Of a DNA stretch of 64,000 nucleotides, positions 11,168-22,498 are shown piece by piece. The notes below the pieces were generated by a model. The model did not search any database. It worked only from the letters and a program-made list of their open reading frames with translations, and was not told the origin of the DNA. The position numbers and the translations under genes are program-made. This DNA comes from Microbotryomycetes sp. JL201 (Eukaryota > Basidiomycota > Microbotryomycetes): NCBI GenBank assembly GCA_033819885.1, contig JAQYUZ010000049.1, positions 59,877-123,876 on the forward strand, in the 5' to 3' direction. Within the stretch, counting starts at the first letter, position 1. Each line of letters opens with the position of its first letter.

Positions 11168-13229
11168 TCAGACCAGAACAAGGACAAGGCAGGCGACCAT
11201 GACGACGAGCGTCACTGCTGGCACAAACACCGTCGTGGGAGCGCCGCTCGGCTGGTTCGATGACGACGGCGGTGCCACACCCGGATCACCCGCCTCGTTA
11301 CTCATTCTCGACCAGTCTCTGTACGCCGACTCCATCAACAAGACGAACGCTTGCCCTTCAGGACTGATTCCGCCTGAAGACAACCTCTGGCCAAAGTTGA
11401 GAGGATCGACCACAGGCGACAACACTCCCGTCGAACCAGACACTGAATTGTAAATCTTGTTGCGCAGCGTGTTGGCTTGATCGATCAGGTCTGATGTGAC
11501 GTCGAATTGGGCGAGGCGGTACGCGACAGAAGTCAGCAAAGCCGTCGACGTGGCATCGCCAAACGTGTTGGATTCGTTGAGATAGTTGTGCATCAAGTTG
11601 TCGCGAGTCAGAGACGTTTTGAATGCCGCAGTAACAATCTCTTGCGTCCAGTCACTCAGATCGTCCGCTTGAGATTTGAATTGAGAGGCATAGTCAGAGT
11701 TGCGGATCGTCGCAATGACTCTCATCATGCCGGCGGCCGCCCAGCCGTTGCCTATACCAGAACTCGAGTCTTAGTGTCCTACTTGACCTTCCTGCTCTGC
11801 CTGCTCACCTGTCGCCCACAAGCCAGGATCCGGATGAGCACCCCACAAGATGTGTTGCCACAAGTTTGTTTCTGGCGTTCTCAAATACTGTCGGTACAGC
11901 CTGCATTGGTCGTAGGCTTCCTGTATCAAGCTTGAATTCTGATTGACGGTGCCGTAGTATGCCAAGAACGGTGGGACCATGTCTGTGCGTGGCGTCAGCA
12001 GCATGGCCAGTCACGGAGAAATCCGCATGCGCGACTCTTTCTGGACTCACACATAAAGTCGGACCTGATGAGAGAGCAAACTTGAACTTGTCAGGTGCGT
12101 CTTCGTAGATTTGTAGTGCTTGCACTGACCACAAGGAAACTTCTTCGACCCTGTGACTGATCGCGCCGTCGTTCGTTCTTGGCGTGTCTCTCAACAACGC
12201 TTCCAGCTGATCTTGTGCAGCCCGAGCCATTTGTTGCCTGGTTTGTTGCCCTTCTGGGCTCGTGTAGTTACTCAGGATGACGGCGACGCCCAAACTGGCC
12301 GGATCGGCGGCGCTGCCGTCTGGAACGATTTGTAACGAACCAGGTTGACGTTGAGACAAGGCCAAAGTTGCAATGTCAAGAACGGATTGAGCGACATGTG
12401 ATGAAGGTACGGGAACGTATGATTCGAAATAGACGCCGACGCGCGGATAATCGAATTCGAGCAGCGCTTGAGCATGAGCGCCCATCTCCCAACTGCAGGT
12501 GTTTGCAAGCATGCGACAGAGCATGGCAATATGACAAGAGTCAGTCACAAGCACGTTGCGCATGCCAAGATGTTGTTTGATATGTATTTATAGAATGCGC
12601 GCGCCGGCTTGGGGGGTTTATCTGGCGAAGTGAGTTGCGAGCCAATTGCAAATGCAGCTTGGACGTCATCACGCGCCGGCGCCATGCCAGAGCTGTTTCT
12701 ACCGATCTCGGAACATTGAAATGCAATCGAATCAACTTTTTGAGAGCGTGCTCTTGTTTGTATCGATTCTTGCCACTCGTGACGCGTACGGTGGTGTCTG
12801 CGGTTGCCAAGCATTTTTGGCTGGTTCAAGTCCGCGGCAACTCGAAAAAGTCTGGGGCAAGAACGAGCTCGCCCATGTGTGCTGGCGCGCCAGACCGGCA
12901 CAGGCAAACACATACCTTTTATTAGCAGTTTGTTGCAAGGTTTGTTTGATCAAATTCGCTTGTTGTTGAGAGAGCGATGTCGCCGTTCTCGTCGCCGAGT
13001 TTGTCGAGTTTGAGGAGGAAGAGGAAGTCTGTCGGCGCTGTATCCGTTCATCAGGCGATGGCACGGCGGCGTGTATCGACAGCTGTCGAGACTCTTGTAG
13101 CGTGGGTGAACTTGAAACTGCTTGGGGCAGTGCTGCTGCCATCGCCGAGCACGTTGGCCCGAGCCAGGACGAGGCGACAAAGGCCACACCGATCATGACC
13201 ATGACCCGGTTCGCTGACGGGGACGACAT
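11168..13229 (-). CDS. Six-hairpin glycosidase, GH105/YteR-like, GPI-tailed
   Basis: Five exons: 13229-12916, 12492-12130, 12064-12051, 11982-11809, 11751-11168; 482 aa. The N-terminus is a signal peptide (ANRVMVMIGVAFVASSWL) followed by a Ser/Thr-rich stretch. The catalytic-type region shows SWEMGAHAQALLE, the WSDFMYMVPPFLAYYG junction, and HPDPGLWATGNGWAAAGM, which fits fungal six-hairpin proteins related to unsaturated rhamnogalacturonyl hydrolases. The C-terminus is Ser/Pro-rich and ends in a hydrophobic tail, as for a GPI anchor. Exon 3 is only 14 nt (G TCC GAC TTT ATG T) and intron 1 is 423 nt. Substrate is not proven; family membership is by pattern only. Confidence 0.68.
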
Positions 13230-13950
13230 TTGTCACGCGCAACGGCCAGCCGATATGTATTTCTTTGTCGAGAGACGTGGCAGAGCCGAGGACAGAACGG
13301 ATGACGGCCGCGAGGAGCTCTTGTCGGCTGCTTTGGTGACGCACGACGAGGCCCGAGCTCAGCTTGCGTTGCCAATGTCTCAGATCGTTCGCAGGCAAAT
13401 TGGGCTTGGCACGTGATCGGACGCAGTCACCCTGCAGAGGATAACGCATCAAAGCGCACAGCTGGGAGAAGGTGCACTGCCTCGTCAGGGGCACGCCATG
13501 TCTGTGCGAGTCGGCACGTGATCTCGAGCTGAGTAGGTGGCCGGCACCCCCGGGACAGAGACCGCAACATGAGTGCGGCCGCAAACATTCTTCGACGCAC
13601 AGCCCTTGGCTTGCCGGCTTTTTCGTATTGTCGGGACTGCGTTTCGCGTGAGGCGCTTGCTCACGTTGTCAAGTCATTCTGCTCGCTGCATTCGAAGATT
13701 AACTGTTTCGGTTTTTGAATGAGCTACAAACTATCTGAACGTGGCCCCGTCTGCTCCAATGCCTCGAGCCTGCATGAGAGTCGGACAGAGGAGACGAGGT
13801 GGGCTTGCGTGCGTAGTGCGCTGCTTTGAATGTAGCATACTCGACATGTTGCTCTGCTTTGGCGGGTCGAGGAATGACAGGAGGTGGGGTGGGTGCGTCG
13901 CACGCGACCGCCGACTTTGGGCGTCGGGCTCGACCGCGGACCGAGGACCG
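13230..13950. other. Divergent intergenic region
   Basis: About 720 bases between the GH105-like gene and the Zn2Cys6 factor. The open frame from 13741 merges with the factor's first exon; residues before the ATG at 13951 look low in coding character and include earlier ATGs (13759, 13774) that could lengthen it. No regulatory site recognised. Confidence 0.4.
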
Positions 13951-16900
13951 ATGACGACGCCAGGCTCGAGCGGGGCCGCGGCAGGCGACTGTCAGCGTGA
14001 CAGTGGCGTGTCTGCGGGGCCTACTGGGTCGTCTGGGCGGCTGCTCGGCGTTGATTCGGGCGCGGCGGGCGGGGGTGCAGGAGGCCACTCGCTCCGCAAC
14101 AAGGACTATGCCTACTCGAGCCCCCGCACGTCCATCGCAACCTTTGCAGACACGGCTAAAAAGCGCAAGATCGTGTCCTGCTTGGACTGCCACTCGCGCA
14201 AAGTAAAGGTGAGAGACGCGCACCGAGCGAGCGCCGAGACGATGCCCGCCTGTCCGTCCTAGCAACCCCCGGACTTGCTCGGCCGCCCCCTTGGCATGCT
14301 CACGCCGTTTTGGAACGAGCTGGTTTGCACGCCACGCCGCTACGCGCCACTCGCTGTACGCGCACGCCGACCGCGTTTCACGTTCGCCGAGCACCGACGG
14401 GCGACCGGGCGGGCGCGCACACCTCCTGTCTTTCGAGCTCAAATCCATCTAATGCTCAAGATTGTGACTGACCTCTTGGCAAACCAAATTGCTCCATCTC
14501 GCCCAGTGCTCAAAAACGCGCCCCGTGTGCGAGCAGTGCATCAAACGAGGCAGACAAGATACGTGTGTGTACGAACTCGCTTCAGACGATGAAGAGTACT
14601 TGAAACTGCCAGCGTCGGCCGTATCAAACAAGCGGCCGGCGCTGATGCCTTCGCCACGCGCCTATCCAAACTCGCTCTCATCCACCTCGGCCATGATGGA
14701 CAGGCAGCCCTCGACAAGTGACACATTGGCCTCCGCCGCCGCTGTGGCCGCGACTGCGACATCACTCGGCTCTGCGCGTCTACCTTTGCTCGCTGACGAT
14801 GCCGACTATATGCCGATCAAGACAACCGCACCCGCATCATTGCCCGCCACAAGAAAACCTCATACAAAGTGAGCTCGCCGGCATCAGCCCCACCTAATCA
14901 ACACTCGCGCTCACATCTGACGAATCCTTGTTGCCGCCGTCCAGACGCAAAAGCAGCTCAGCGCGCGCCGTTCATACACCGCACGACGAGGCAGCAACAG
15001 CCGCTGCGTATGCCATGCTCTCGTTCCCTTTACAACCACCCTCGCCTCCTTTGCGCCAGGCTACAGTATCGCGAACTGCTGTAGCATTGTGCAAGCCAGA
15101 CGACCTTTTCCGGCAAGACCAGGGCACAACCGTGTCGAACACGCGCCAATCTTTGCTCGGTTACATCGAGGCTGTGCGTCCGTTTCGACACGCTACTCGT
15201 GCACATGGCTGACTGATCTGTCATATGATGTAGGCTCTTGCCGCCCCCGAGCTGGCGACGGACGGCTCAAGCGGAATTGATCGCCCTCAGATACCCGCGA
15301 AATCCAACTCGGGTGCCGCTCCGGGACATCACGACCCGTTTATAATCGTTCTCGAAAGTTTGCCGCGCGAGGTTGTCGACAGTCTCGTAACGACGTACGT
15401 CTCGTGCTACAACGAGCCGTTTCCGATCTTTTATCCCCACCAGTTGCGCGACTTTGTTCAGACGACGATAGCAAACGGCGGCAACGACGAGCAGCCAAGC
15501 GGATTGATCGGTACTGTCCAATCTCTGTTTCTGCTAGGTCTTGCGGCTTCTCGTCGGTTCGAACACCTCGACCTCGCTTCTCGGTTGCTCGACAACGCTC
15601 GGGCGCGATGGAGGGCGTACGAAAGTCAATCGTCCGCAACACCGTCTAAAGGAACTGTTCGAGCAAGAGTTCTCTTGAGCATCTATATGCATGACCAGCA
15701 CGACTATGAAAATGCTTGGTTCGTCGTTCAAAGGGCCGTTGCAGAGGCGCAAACGCTCGGCTTGCATCGCCCAGAAGCAGGACAGCCATTCATTTGGTCA
15801 GTCTGGATTGTCGTAGCTTACAAGAACATTCGAGGGCTTATCCTATCATTCCAGGAATGCGCTCGTTCGATTGTCGCTCGTGCAAACGTTCATTTCTGGT
15901 CGTCCCACGCATCTCGACTTGTTACCGCTCGTCATGGATGAGACCTCACAAAACGCAAAGGATGACGTCTGTTCGGAAATGCCGTTTGATCAGACGAGCC
16001 AGAGTCTGTCGTCAAAGACGTTTACCCGGTTGTTGCTCAAGGCGGTTCAGCTGCAGACTAGCCAGCCGGTCTCGAGCGACACTGTTGACTTTGAACAGTT
16101 TCAAGCATTCGAGCAACACGTCAGGCGGCTGAGCATGATGCCTGATCGAGATCAGGTCAGGGCAGAATCGTCCGACTCGGATTCTCACGACGGTGGCGAT
16201 CGCATGCCTTCTGGAGCACCGCTTTTCGGTATGATGGACGGCCGAGTCACAGTTCGACAACGGATCGTCTACTTTGTATTGACGAGGTTGTTGCTGCTTG
16301 GTTTGAGGATGGCGTTCGTCGGCGGCCCTAGTGAACAAGATTGTGCGCGCGATACAAACGAAGATGAAGAAATGCGCGATGTGTCTGACGGCGAGCACAG
16401 CACAAAGACCGATAGTCGATTCTTGTTTGGCTCAGAATACGCTTCAGACCAAGATGACAAGTCGAGTTATCGTCATCACCAACAGCCTCGACAAAGCATG
16501 TCAGACTCTACCACACTCGTCAACGGATTTGACAAGATTGCGTTGCATCGGGTCGCAACGAGTGTGTCCGGCCACTCTACGCCAGCATCTGGATCTGTAC
16601 GCATGAACGCCAAATCGAAATCGGGCTCGCCCGTCAACGATTCGTCTAGCGTGACGGCTGTCGATACTCCAACATTGTCATTCAAGATGGACGAGAGTCT
16701 TACAAAGTTGACGCACGGAGCAGCCAGAGGGGCACGTTTTGGTTCGATCCATGACGCCGTCAGTGACGCGAGGGAGATTGTCGCGGCACTGAGAGTCTTG
16801 AGGGAACACTTTCCTGAAATGGCTAGCGAAGGTGGACTGCTCAAGCTTGCTGGTCTCGTCAGCACTGTAAGTCTGTTGTCGGTCATGTTGCACCGGCGCT

Positions 16901-17975
16901 GAAACAAAAAGGTTGTGCTGATCTGACTTTGTTCACCTTTTAGATCGTATTGTGCTCGTACACGTTGAGACATACTTGGTCTCCGTCATCTGACGCCGCC
17001 AAAATTGATCTCATGTACCTCGCTGTCGTTTTGCACGAGGCGCGCGATCAAGACGTCGTTGCCGATGCCGCTTGGAAAACTCTTTTGGTTCATCGCAGCA
17101 AGTATCTCGAAAAGCAAGACTTTGCAGCATGGGTCGTCATCGAGTCTCAGCAACATCAACAACACGCTTTGCCCGATGGAGAAGCCAAGTCAGAGGATGT
17201 AGACTGCATGCCCGACACTTGGTCGTTTGATCCGAACGGAGAGACAACGTTTGACGACCTTGACGTCATTACCGACAATGGTTGTGTCGTGCTCGATTGG
17301 GACGATGACCACTTTGTATCGTGGGTCAACAGTCTTGCACGAGTAAAAAGACCACGGGCGCAAAGGTTGCCCATCGCGCGCAAGCCTGTTGTCAGACCGA
17401 CCAGAAGAGACCATGCACCGCCGTACCTGATGAATGGTCGAACCGACCCAAGAAGGGGAGCTCAAGGAGGATCGTATGGACCTGGTGGCGCCTCGAATTA
17501 TTATTCCACGCCGCTCGTCAAGTATCTGTCGCCGTTGCCGCCGCCTCCGACCGCGTTGCAACAAAACTCTTCCTCATCATCGACATCAGCAACGACGACT
17601 ATTTGGAACGGCGTCAGTCATCCACCCGCGTTGATGCGAGTCGATTCTTACACTTCAGTCAAGTCGTCCCACATGAGGAGAGCATCGTCTGTCGTTTCAG
17701 CTTCGAGCCGTGACACATCAACGTTCCACGATCCGACGGTCGAGCCGCTCAGCAAGAGCCTGTCGTCTTTACCTCCTCGATTGTCGACGGATCTAATGTC
17801 GTGTTTGCAAAGTCGAGATTGGTTGCCACCGTTGCCGGGAGGAGAACAAGCCAGTGACCTTGTCACCGGACGTGATTCAAAAGGCAGAAATTATGACGAC
17901 GGATTTATGATGCACCAAGATGCATCCGTCAATGCTTTGGGCGTGTACACGGACGAGATGTCCGTCGTGCAATAG
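13951..17975 (+). CDS. Zn2Cys6 fungal-specific transcription factor
   Basis: Six exons: 13951-14208, 14507-14868, 14945-15173, 15234-15796, 15855-16866, 16944-17975; 1151 aa. The binuclear zinc cluster is split by intron 1: CLDCHSRKVK then CSKTRPVCEQCIKRGRQDTC, giving C-x2-C-x6-C-x6-C-x2-C-x8-C. A low-complexity linker follows, then a fungal-specific transcription factor domain (PF04082-type) with EPFPIFYPHQL, LFLLGLAASRRFEHLDLA and DYENAWFVVQRAVAEAQTLGLHRPEAG. The C-terminal third is Ser-rich and disordered. Expected nuclear and DNA-binding; no target is implied by sequence. The ATG at 13951 was chosen because sequence after it is Gly/Ser-rich and leads directly into the basic region; upstream ATGs exist. 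Intron 1 is long (298 nt). Confidence 0.9.
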
Positions 17976-18263
17976 CAAGGCGAGAACGCGCAATTTTCAA
18001 GGGGGTTTCGAAGAAGGGTGAAAAAAGCGCTGTTTGGCGCTAGACAATGTTGTTGCAATTGTATGAACAATCTGAGCAAGTCTTCGGGAGCAATGTCGGA
18101 ACTGAGTGTGCTGCGCATCGGCCGTGACGCGCATGCGCTGCTGCCGATCGCCGAGCTGGCTCTTGTCCTCCTGACGACGCGCTCGCCCTTTGTTGCGGTT
18201 TCCTGTACCGATTCCGTCTGCCTCTTGCATCGTCCACTCTCGTCTGATCCACAATAAACTGCC
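17976..18263. other. Intergenic region
   Basis: Just under 300 bases between the zinc-cluster factor and the DUF1295 gene. Nothing recognised. Confidence 0.4.
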
Positions 18264-19564
18264 ATGACGTCGGCAGCGCTGTCCACGTTGAAGTTGACGG
18301 TTGGCGCCGCTTTTGGCATGCAAGTCGTTTCTCATGACATGCGTACATTCTTAAGCAAGTGTACTTTCTGACGCACACTTATTCTCTCTCTCTCTATTCT
18401 GAAACGACAGTCAAGCATTGGCCGGTGCCGTCGCCATTCCATTACAAACTGAAAAGTTTTACGACTTGACAGGCTCGTTGACGTTCTTGAGCTGTACATT
18501 TATTTCATTGTTTCATCAACCTTTGCGCAAGCTCGTGCCTGTCGCGTCATGGTCAACCTTGTTACTCCATCCGATCTCTACGTTCTCTTCAATGTCTCAA
18601 CTCAAGCTGTTGCACCCACGTCAATTTGTCATGTCGACCTTTGTCATTCTTTGGTCGACGAGGTTGGGTTTGTTCCTGGCAGACAGGGCGTTCAAGAGGG
18701 GTGATTCGAGGTTTGACGAGATTAAAAAGAGTCCTTCAAAGTTTGCCGGTGCTTGGTTCATGCAAGGCATGTGGGTCTCGTTGACTGCTTTGCCAGTCTT
18801 TGCCGTGAGTCTGTCCCACTCGCCAATCCCAAATTCTGATAAAGCGACAAACCGACTGACTTGCTTTGGAAACGATCGTCAAGGTCAATGCCGTGCCGGC
18901 GGCATTGCAACCTCGCCTCGGTGTTCGTGATTTTGTCGCCGCAGGCTTGTGGGTTACCGCGTTCGCGTACGAAGTTATTGCAGACAGACAAAAATCTCAG
19001 TGGCGAGCTCAAAAAGATCAGAAGCAGCACGACGAGCAATTCATCTCGTCAGGCTTGTGGGCTCAATCGAGGCATCCCAAGTGCGTCTGATCCAGCTCCG
19101 ACTTTACACGTTGGATGTTTTTTGCTGACCCAATTCTGGCTGGACTTGCAGCTACGTCGGAGAAGTCTCACTCTGGGCCGCCCAGTACCTCGGTTCGACG
19201 ACCACTTTGACTTCGAGCCTGATTGCAGGTCCAGTGTTGCCAAAGTGGATGTGGATTGCCGCTGCTACCAGTCCCGTGCTCGAATACGGTTTGATCAGAT
19301 ACATCAGTGGTGTGCCTATGCTCGAGGTGAGATCTACCCTTTCTATTCTCGACTTTTCAAACAAGTCAACTGACAAAAGTTTTTCCCGCTTGATCCACCT
19401 CGAAAAGGAATCGGGCGACAAGAAGTACGGTTCAAACCCAAAGTGGCAAGAGTACAAAAAGTGAGCTTGTTTCAGTGACCAGATCTAGGGGCAATCAAGG
19501 CTGATGGTAAAGTATCGATGGCGCTCATAGGAACGTGCCCGTTTTCTGGCCGAAACTATGGTAG
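18264..19564 (+). CDS. DUF1295 / steroid 5-alpha-reductase-like membrane protein
   Basis: Six exons: 18264-18358, 18411-18804, 18884-19080, 19152-19326, 19408-19460, 19531-19564; 315 aa. Several hydrophobic segments, and the PF06966 pattern: YDLTGSLTFLSC, WSTRLGLFLADRAFKRGDSRFDEIKK, WMQG-like FMQGMWVSLTALP, GLWVTAFAYEVIADRQKSQW, SSGLWAQSRHPNYVGE, and the C-terminal KYGSNPKWQEYKK. The family resembles isoprenylcysteine methyltransferases and steroid reductases in its C-terminal half and is probably an ER multi-pass protein; its reaction is not established. The intron 1 donor (GTGTAC) is the least certain junction; the short terminal exon ends FWPKLW. Confidence 0.85.
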
Positions 19565-19794
19565 CGCACAGATACAATACTTGTGAAATTTTGCTTTTAG
19601 TATCATGAGGAGCGAGAAAAAAGGTCGGGCCGAGCCAAGACGGACTAGCTTAAAGCTCAAACGCCGACACTAGGACCGTTCGGTCTTCTCGATCGCCTCT
19701 GAGTGGATCAAGCTGAATGTTCGTTTCAACAAGCAAAGAATTTACAATAGAGAACAGATACAGGCTCTCCCTTTCTCACTCATCTCTCAAGCTT

Positions 19795-22170
19795 TTACAA
19801 CTGACCATCCTCGTACATCGACCAAGCTCGCTTCTTCGCCCGTTCCTCCCGGTCCTTGACTTTTGACGCCGTCTCAAAAGCAGCTCTCCTTTCATGATCC
19901 CCGTCCAAGCTTTTTTTGCCGCTACCTCGAGTCGAGCGAGATTTTCGTGAACGAGACTTTGTCGACTGGAGTCGTTTCAAAGACGATAAAGTCCAATTTG
20001 CTGGATTACGAGCTCTGACGATTAAAGGCTTGCTTGACCATTGGCCAATCCGGACCAATTTTTGTGGACAAACTTTGCTCTCGTTCTCTCCGCTCGTGTC
20101 AACAGAACCTTGTTTCTCTGCGCCACCACATCGATCGTTCTCGTCGCTGAAGCCAGCTGAGACTGTCACGACGAGTCGGACTCGAGCAGCCTGATTAGGT
20201 TCAGTAATCTTGACATTTTTTCTCAAGTTATGAGCGATCGCTCCGGCCGTCGAACGAGGATTGTTGCCCGTCGAATGTTTGAACTGAATTCGGTTATACT
20301 TGATCGTCACTCGTTGACCTCTCTTGGCGTGTTGGGTTTGATTAATGTCGACGTATTGAGGTTTGACGTTTGTGGCCGTTGAGCGAGCTCGAGAGGCGTT
20401 GAACTGCAGTAGTGGGACGGGCAGAGCGGGTTCGGTGCATGTGATAGCCGACAATTCGAAAGTGAATGAAGGGACAGGACGCGATGATGGCAACACCGGC
20501 GTCTCGAGAAATGCATCGTCGTCGGGAAGACGCAGAGAGGCAGACAGTGACTGCAAAAGAACGAAGGATCAGCAGAGACTCAATATCGGCATAGAACTGC
20601 AAGCTCACAAGGTAGTTCTTCTTGTAAGCAACGTGACAGCCTACAGCGCTATCGTATTCAAAGCCTGGGCCAACGAGTTCAGGAGACAAGTCAAGTCTGG
20701 CACGATTACCCGGTCAGCAGTCGCGAACGGCCCAGCTGCAATCGCAGCTCACGCTTCACCCAAGCTATCCACCAAAGTGACTTGTTCTTGAAAAGTCTCA
20801 AAAAAGGGACCGCCGCCGTCGCGCTCGTACTCGGCACATTCCACCTGGTCATCGTCTTCGTCATCGGACGATTCCGGCCCCGCAAAGCTCTCGCTGTCGA
20901 GTTCACGCTTTCGCCTTTGCCTCTTCGCTCGAAAGTGATCTGTATCCTGCTGGTTCGATCTAGAGCGCAACACTTGACTTGGCTGCGGCTCAGACGTAGG
21001 CGGAGGATCCGCCTCGGAAGGTTCTCTCGCTTCTTCCAACCAGGCATGAACTGGCTCGTTGGCAGGCGCGCCGATTTCCGATGGAGAGGTATAAGCCGCA
21101 GGGAGTGAAGACTCAAACTTGGGAGCCGTTTCTTGCAAATACGACGCGCGATTTGCGCGAGGCGTGATGAACTCGGTCGATGCCAAGTTTTGCTCTGACG
21201 TTGCGACCTCGGCAACCACTCGAAATCGGGGTGCGGCCTCTGAAGGTCCTCCATCGTCGTCTCCGTCAGACGCCATCGGGTCAGCCTCGACTTGGATTGG
21301 GCTGGACGAGCTGAATGCGTGACGGACGAATGACGCGAACAGCTTCTTGTTCTGAGGTGGAGTGCGGTACGGGTTGCCTGAGGATGGTTCTGTCTCAATT
21401 CCAGGTATGAGCTCTCTGTCCGCATCCATCGACTGCAAGGGTTTCAAGGATTGCGAAGGTGGAGGGGTACTGAGCAGCGGCGCAGGTGGATACCCGGCGG
21501 GTCCGTGCGTGCTCGAGCAAGCAAGATTGGTAGCATCACCGGTGAAAGCAGTCTGATGGTGCCGCATGGGCGTCATGGGGAAGCGCATAGGCGATGTGCT
21601 GTCGAGACGGTGCACTGGCGACGTCAAGAGCCAAGTCGAAACACCAGGAAGCGTACGACTGTTGCCACTCGAGATGCAGTAGTGAGACGGGGAGCAAGAC
21701 CGTCCTGGCGTCACTGTCATCCATGATGACCAGACTTGACTCGAATCGTCCCAAGCCCCCCTGTTCATTGGCGGACGCCCAGACGCGCAAGACATGGGCG
21801 GCAGGCCTGCGCGTCAGAAGGTCCGTGCACGAAATGCGTCGTATAATGAAAGCACTTACGGCATGGCGTGGAGGGTACTGGATTGAGCACGTGACGCGCC
21901 ATTCGACTCGTGAAAAATTGTACCTTGTCGAAAGGGGTCGCCTGGCTGAGGAGTAGTGAGCGCAGAGCCACGACGAGCTTGCACGGCTTCAGAATTGTCA
22001 GTAGTCGTTCGCTCGCTCGATTCCGGGTTGTTTGAGCCTGTGAGAGGTGAATGACGCGTGATTCTAGTCGAGTCCGGGTCGCCTGCAGAAGCAAACCAGT
22101 CCGTCAGAGTCGAGCGTAGTGGCGTCCCGACCAGTGTAGACCACATCGAGCCCAGTCGACCCGATGGCAT
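19795..22170 (-). CDS. NDT80/PhoG-like transcription factor
   Basis: Five exons: 22170-21860, 21806-21540, 21469-20753, 20696-20609, 20550-19795; 712 aa. The C-terminal third carries the NDT80/PhoG DNA-binding pattern (PF05224, p53-like Ig fold): CHVAYKKNYL-SLSASLRL, YVDINQTQHAKRGQRVTIKY then NRIQFKHSTGNNP, a RLVVTVSAGF strand, and LVRIGQWSSKPLIVRARNPAN. The first ~450 residues are disordered, Ser/Pro- and acid-rich, apart from a hydrophobic patch in exon 2 (RTVLLPVSLLHLEWQQSYAS). The tail is highly basic. Family members act in meiosis, nutrient response or autolysis; which applies here is unknown. It converges on the DUF1295 gene, 230 bases away. Confidence 0.8.
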
Positions 22171-22498
22171 CGTCAGCAAATTTTGATACAAGAGATGAGG
22201 TGCACAACGAGTCGCGCTGATTGAGGTGAAATGTAAAAAGTGGGCGAGCGCTGGCCAAACTTCAGGACTGCGCGCGCGCGCTCGGGCCTCTATCACTTTG
22301 TGCCACCGATCCCGCCTATATCACGCCAGACGAGTCGACTCGTGAAACAAATTGGTACACGACGCGTCCTGCAATGCAACGAGCGCATCTCTGCTCAAGT
22401 GGGTCTACACAACAAGGCACATGGCGTGCATCAAAGCTCTTCCGGCTCGAGCGCGGCACCATCTGCATGCCAGTCAGACTCAGTCGGAACGTAACAAG
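22171..22498. other. Intergenic region
   Basis: About 330 bases upstream of the NDT80-like gene and downstream of eIF3i. A CpG-rich cgcgcgcgcgc run lies near 22268. No gene seen. Confidence 0.4.

Noticed and set aside
13699-14448. Minus-strand open frame of about 249 codons
   Set aside because: It is antisense to the zinc-cluster exon and intron, Arg/Ala-rich, and has no protein family character.
20706-21425. Minus-strand 239-codon frame overlapping the NDT80-like gene
   Set aside because: It is a frame-shifted shadow of exon 3 of that gene; the other frame joins cleanly to the DNA-binding domain.
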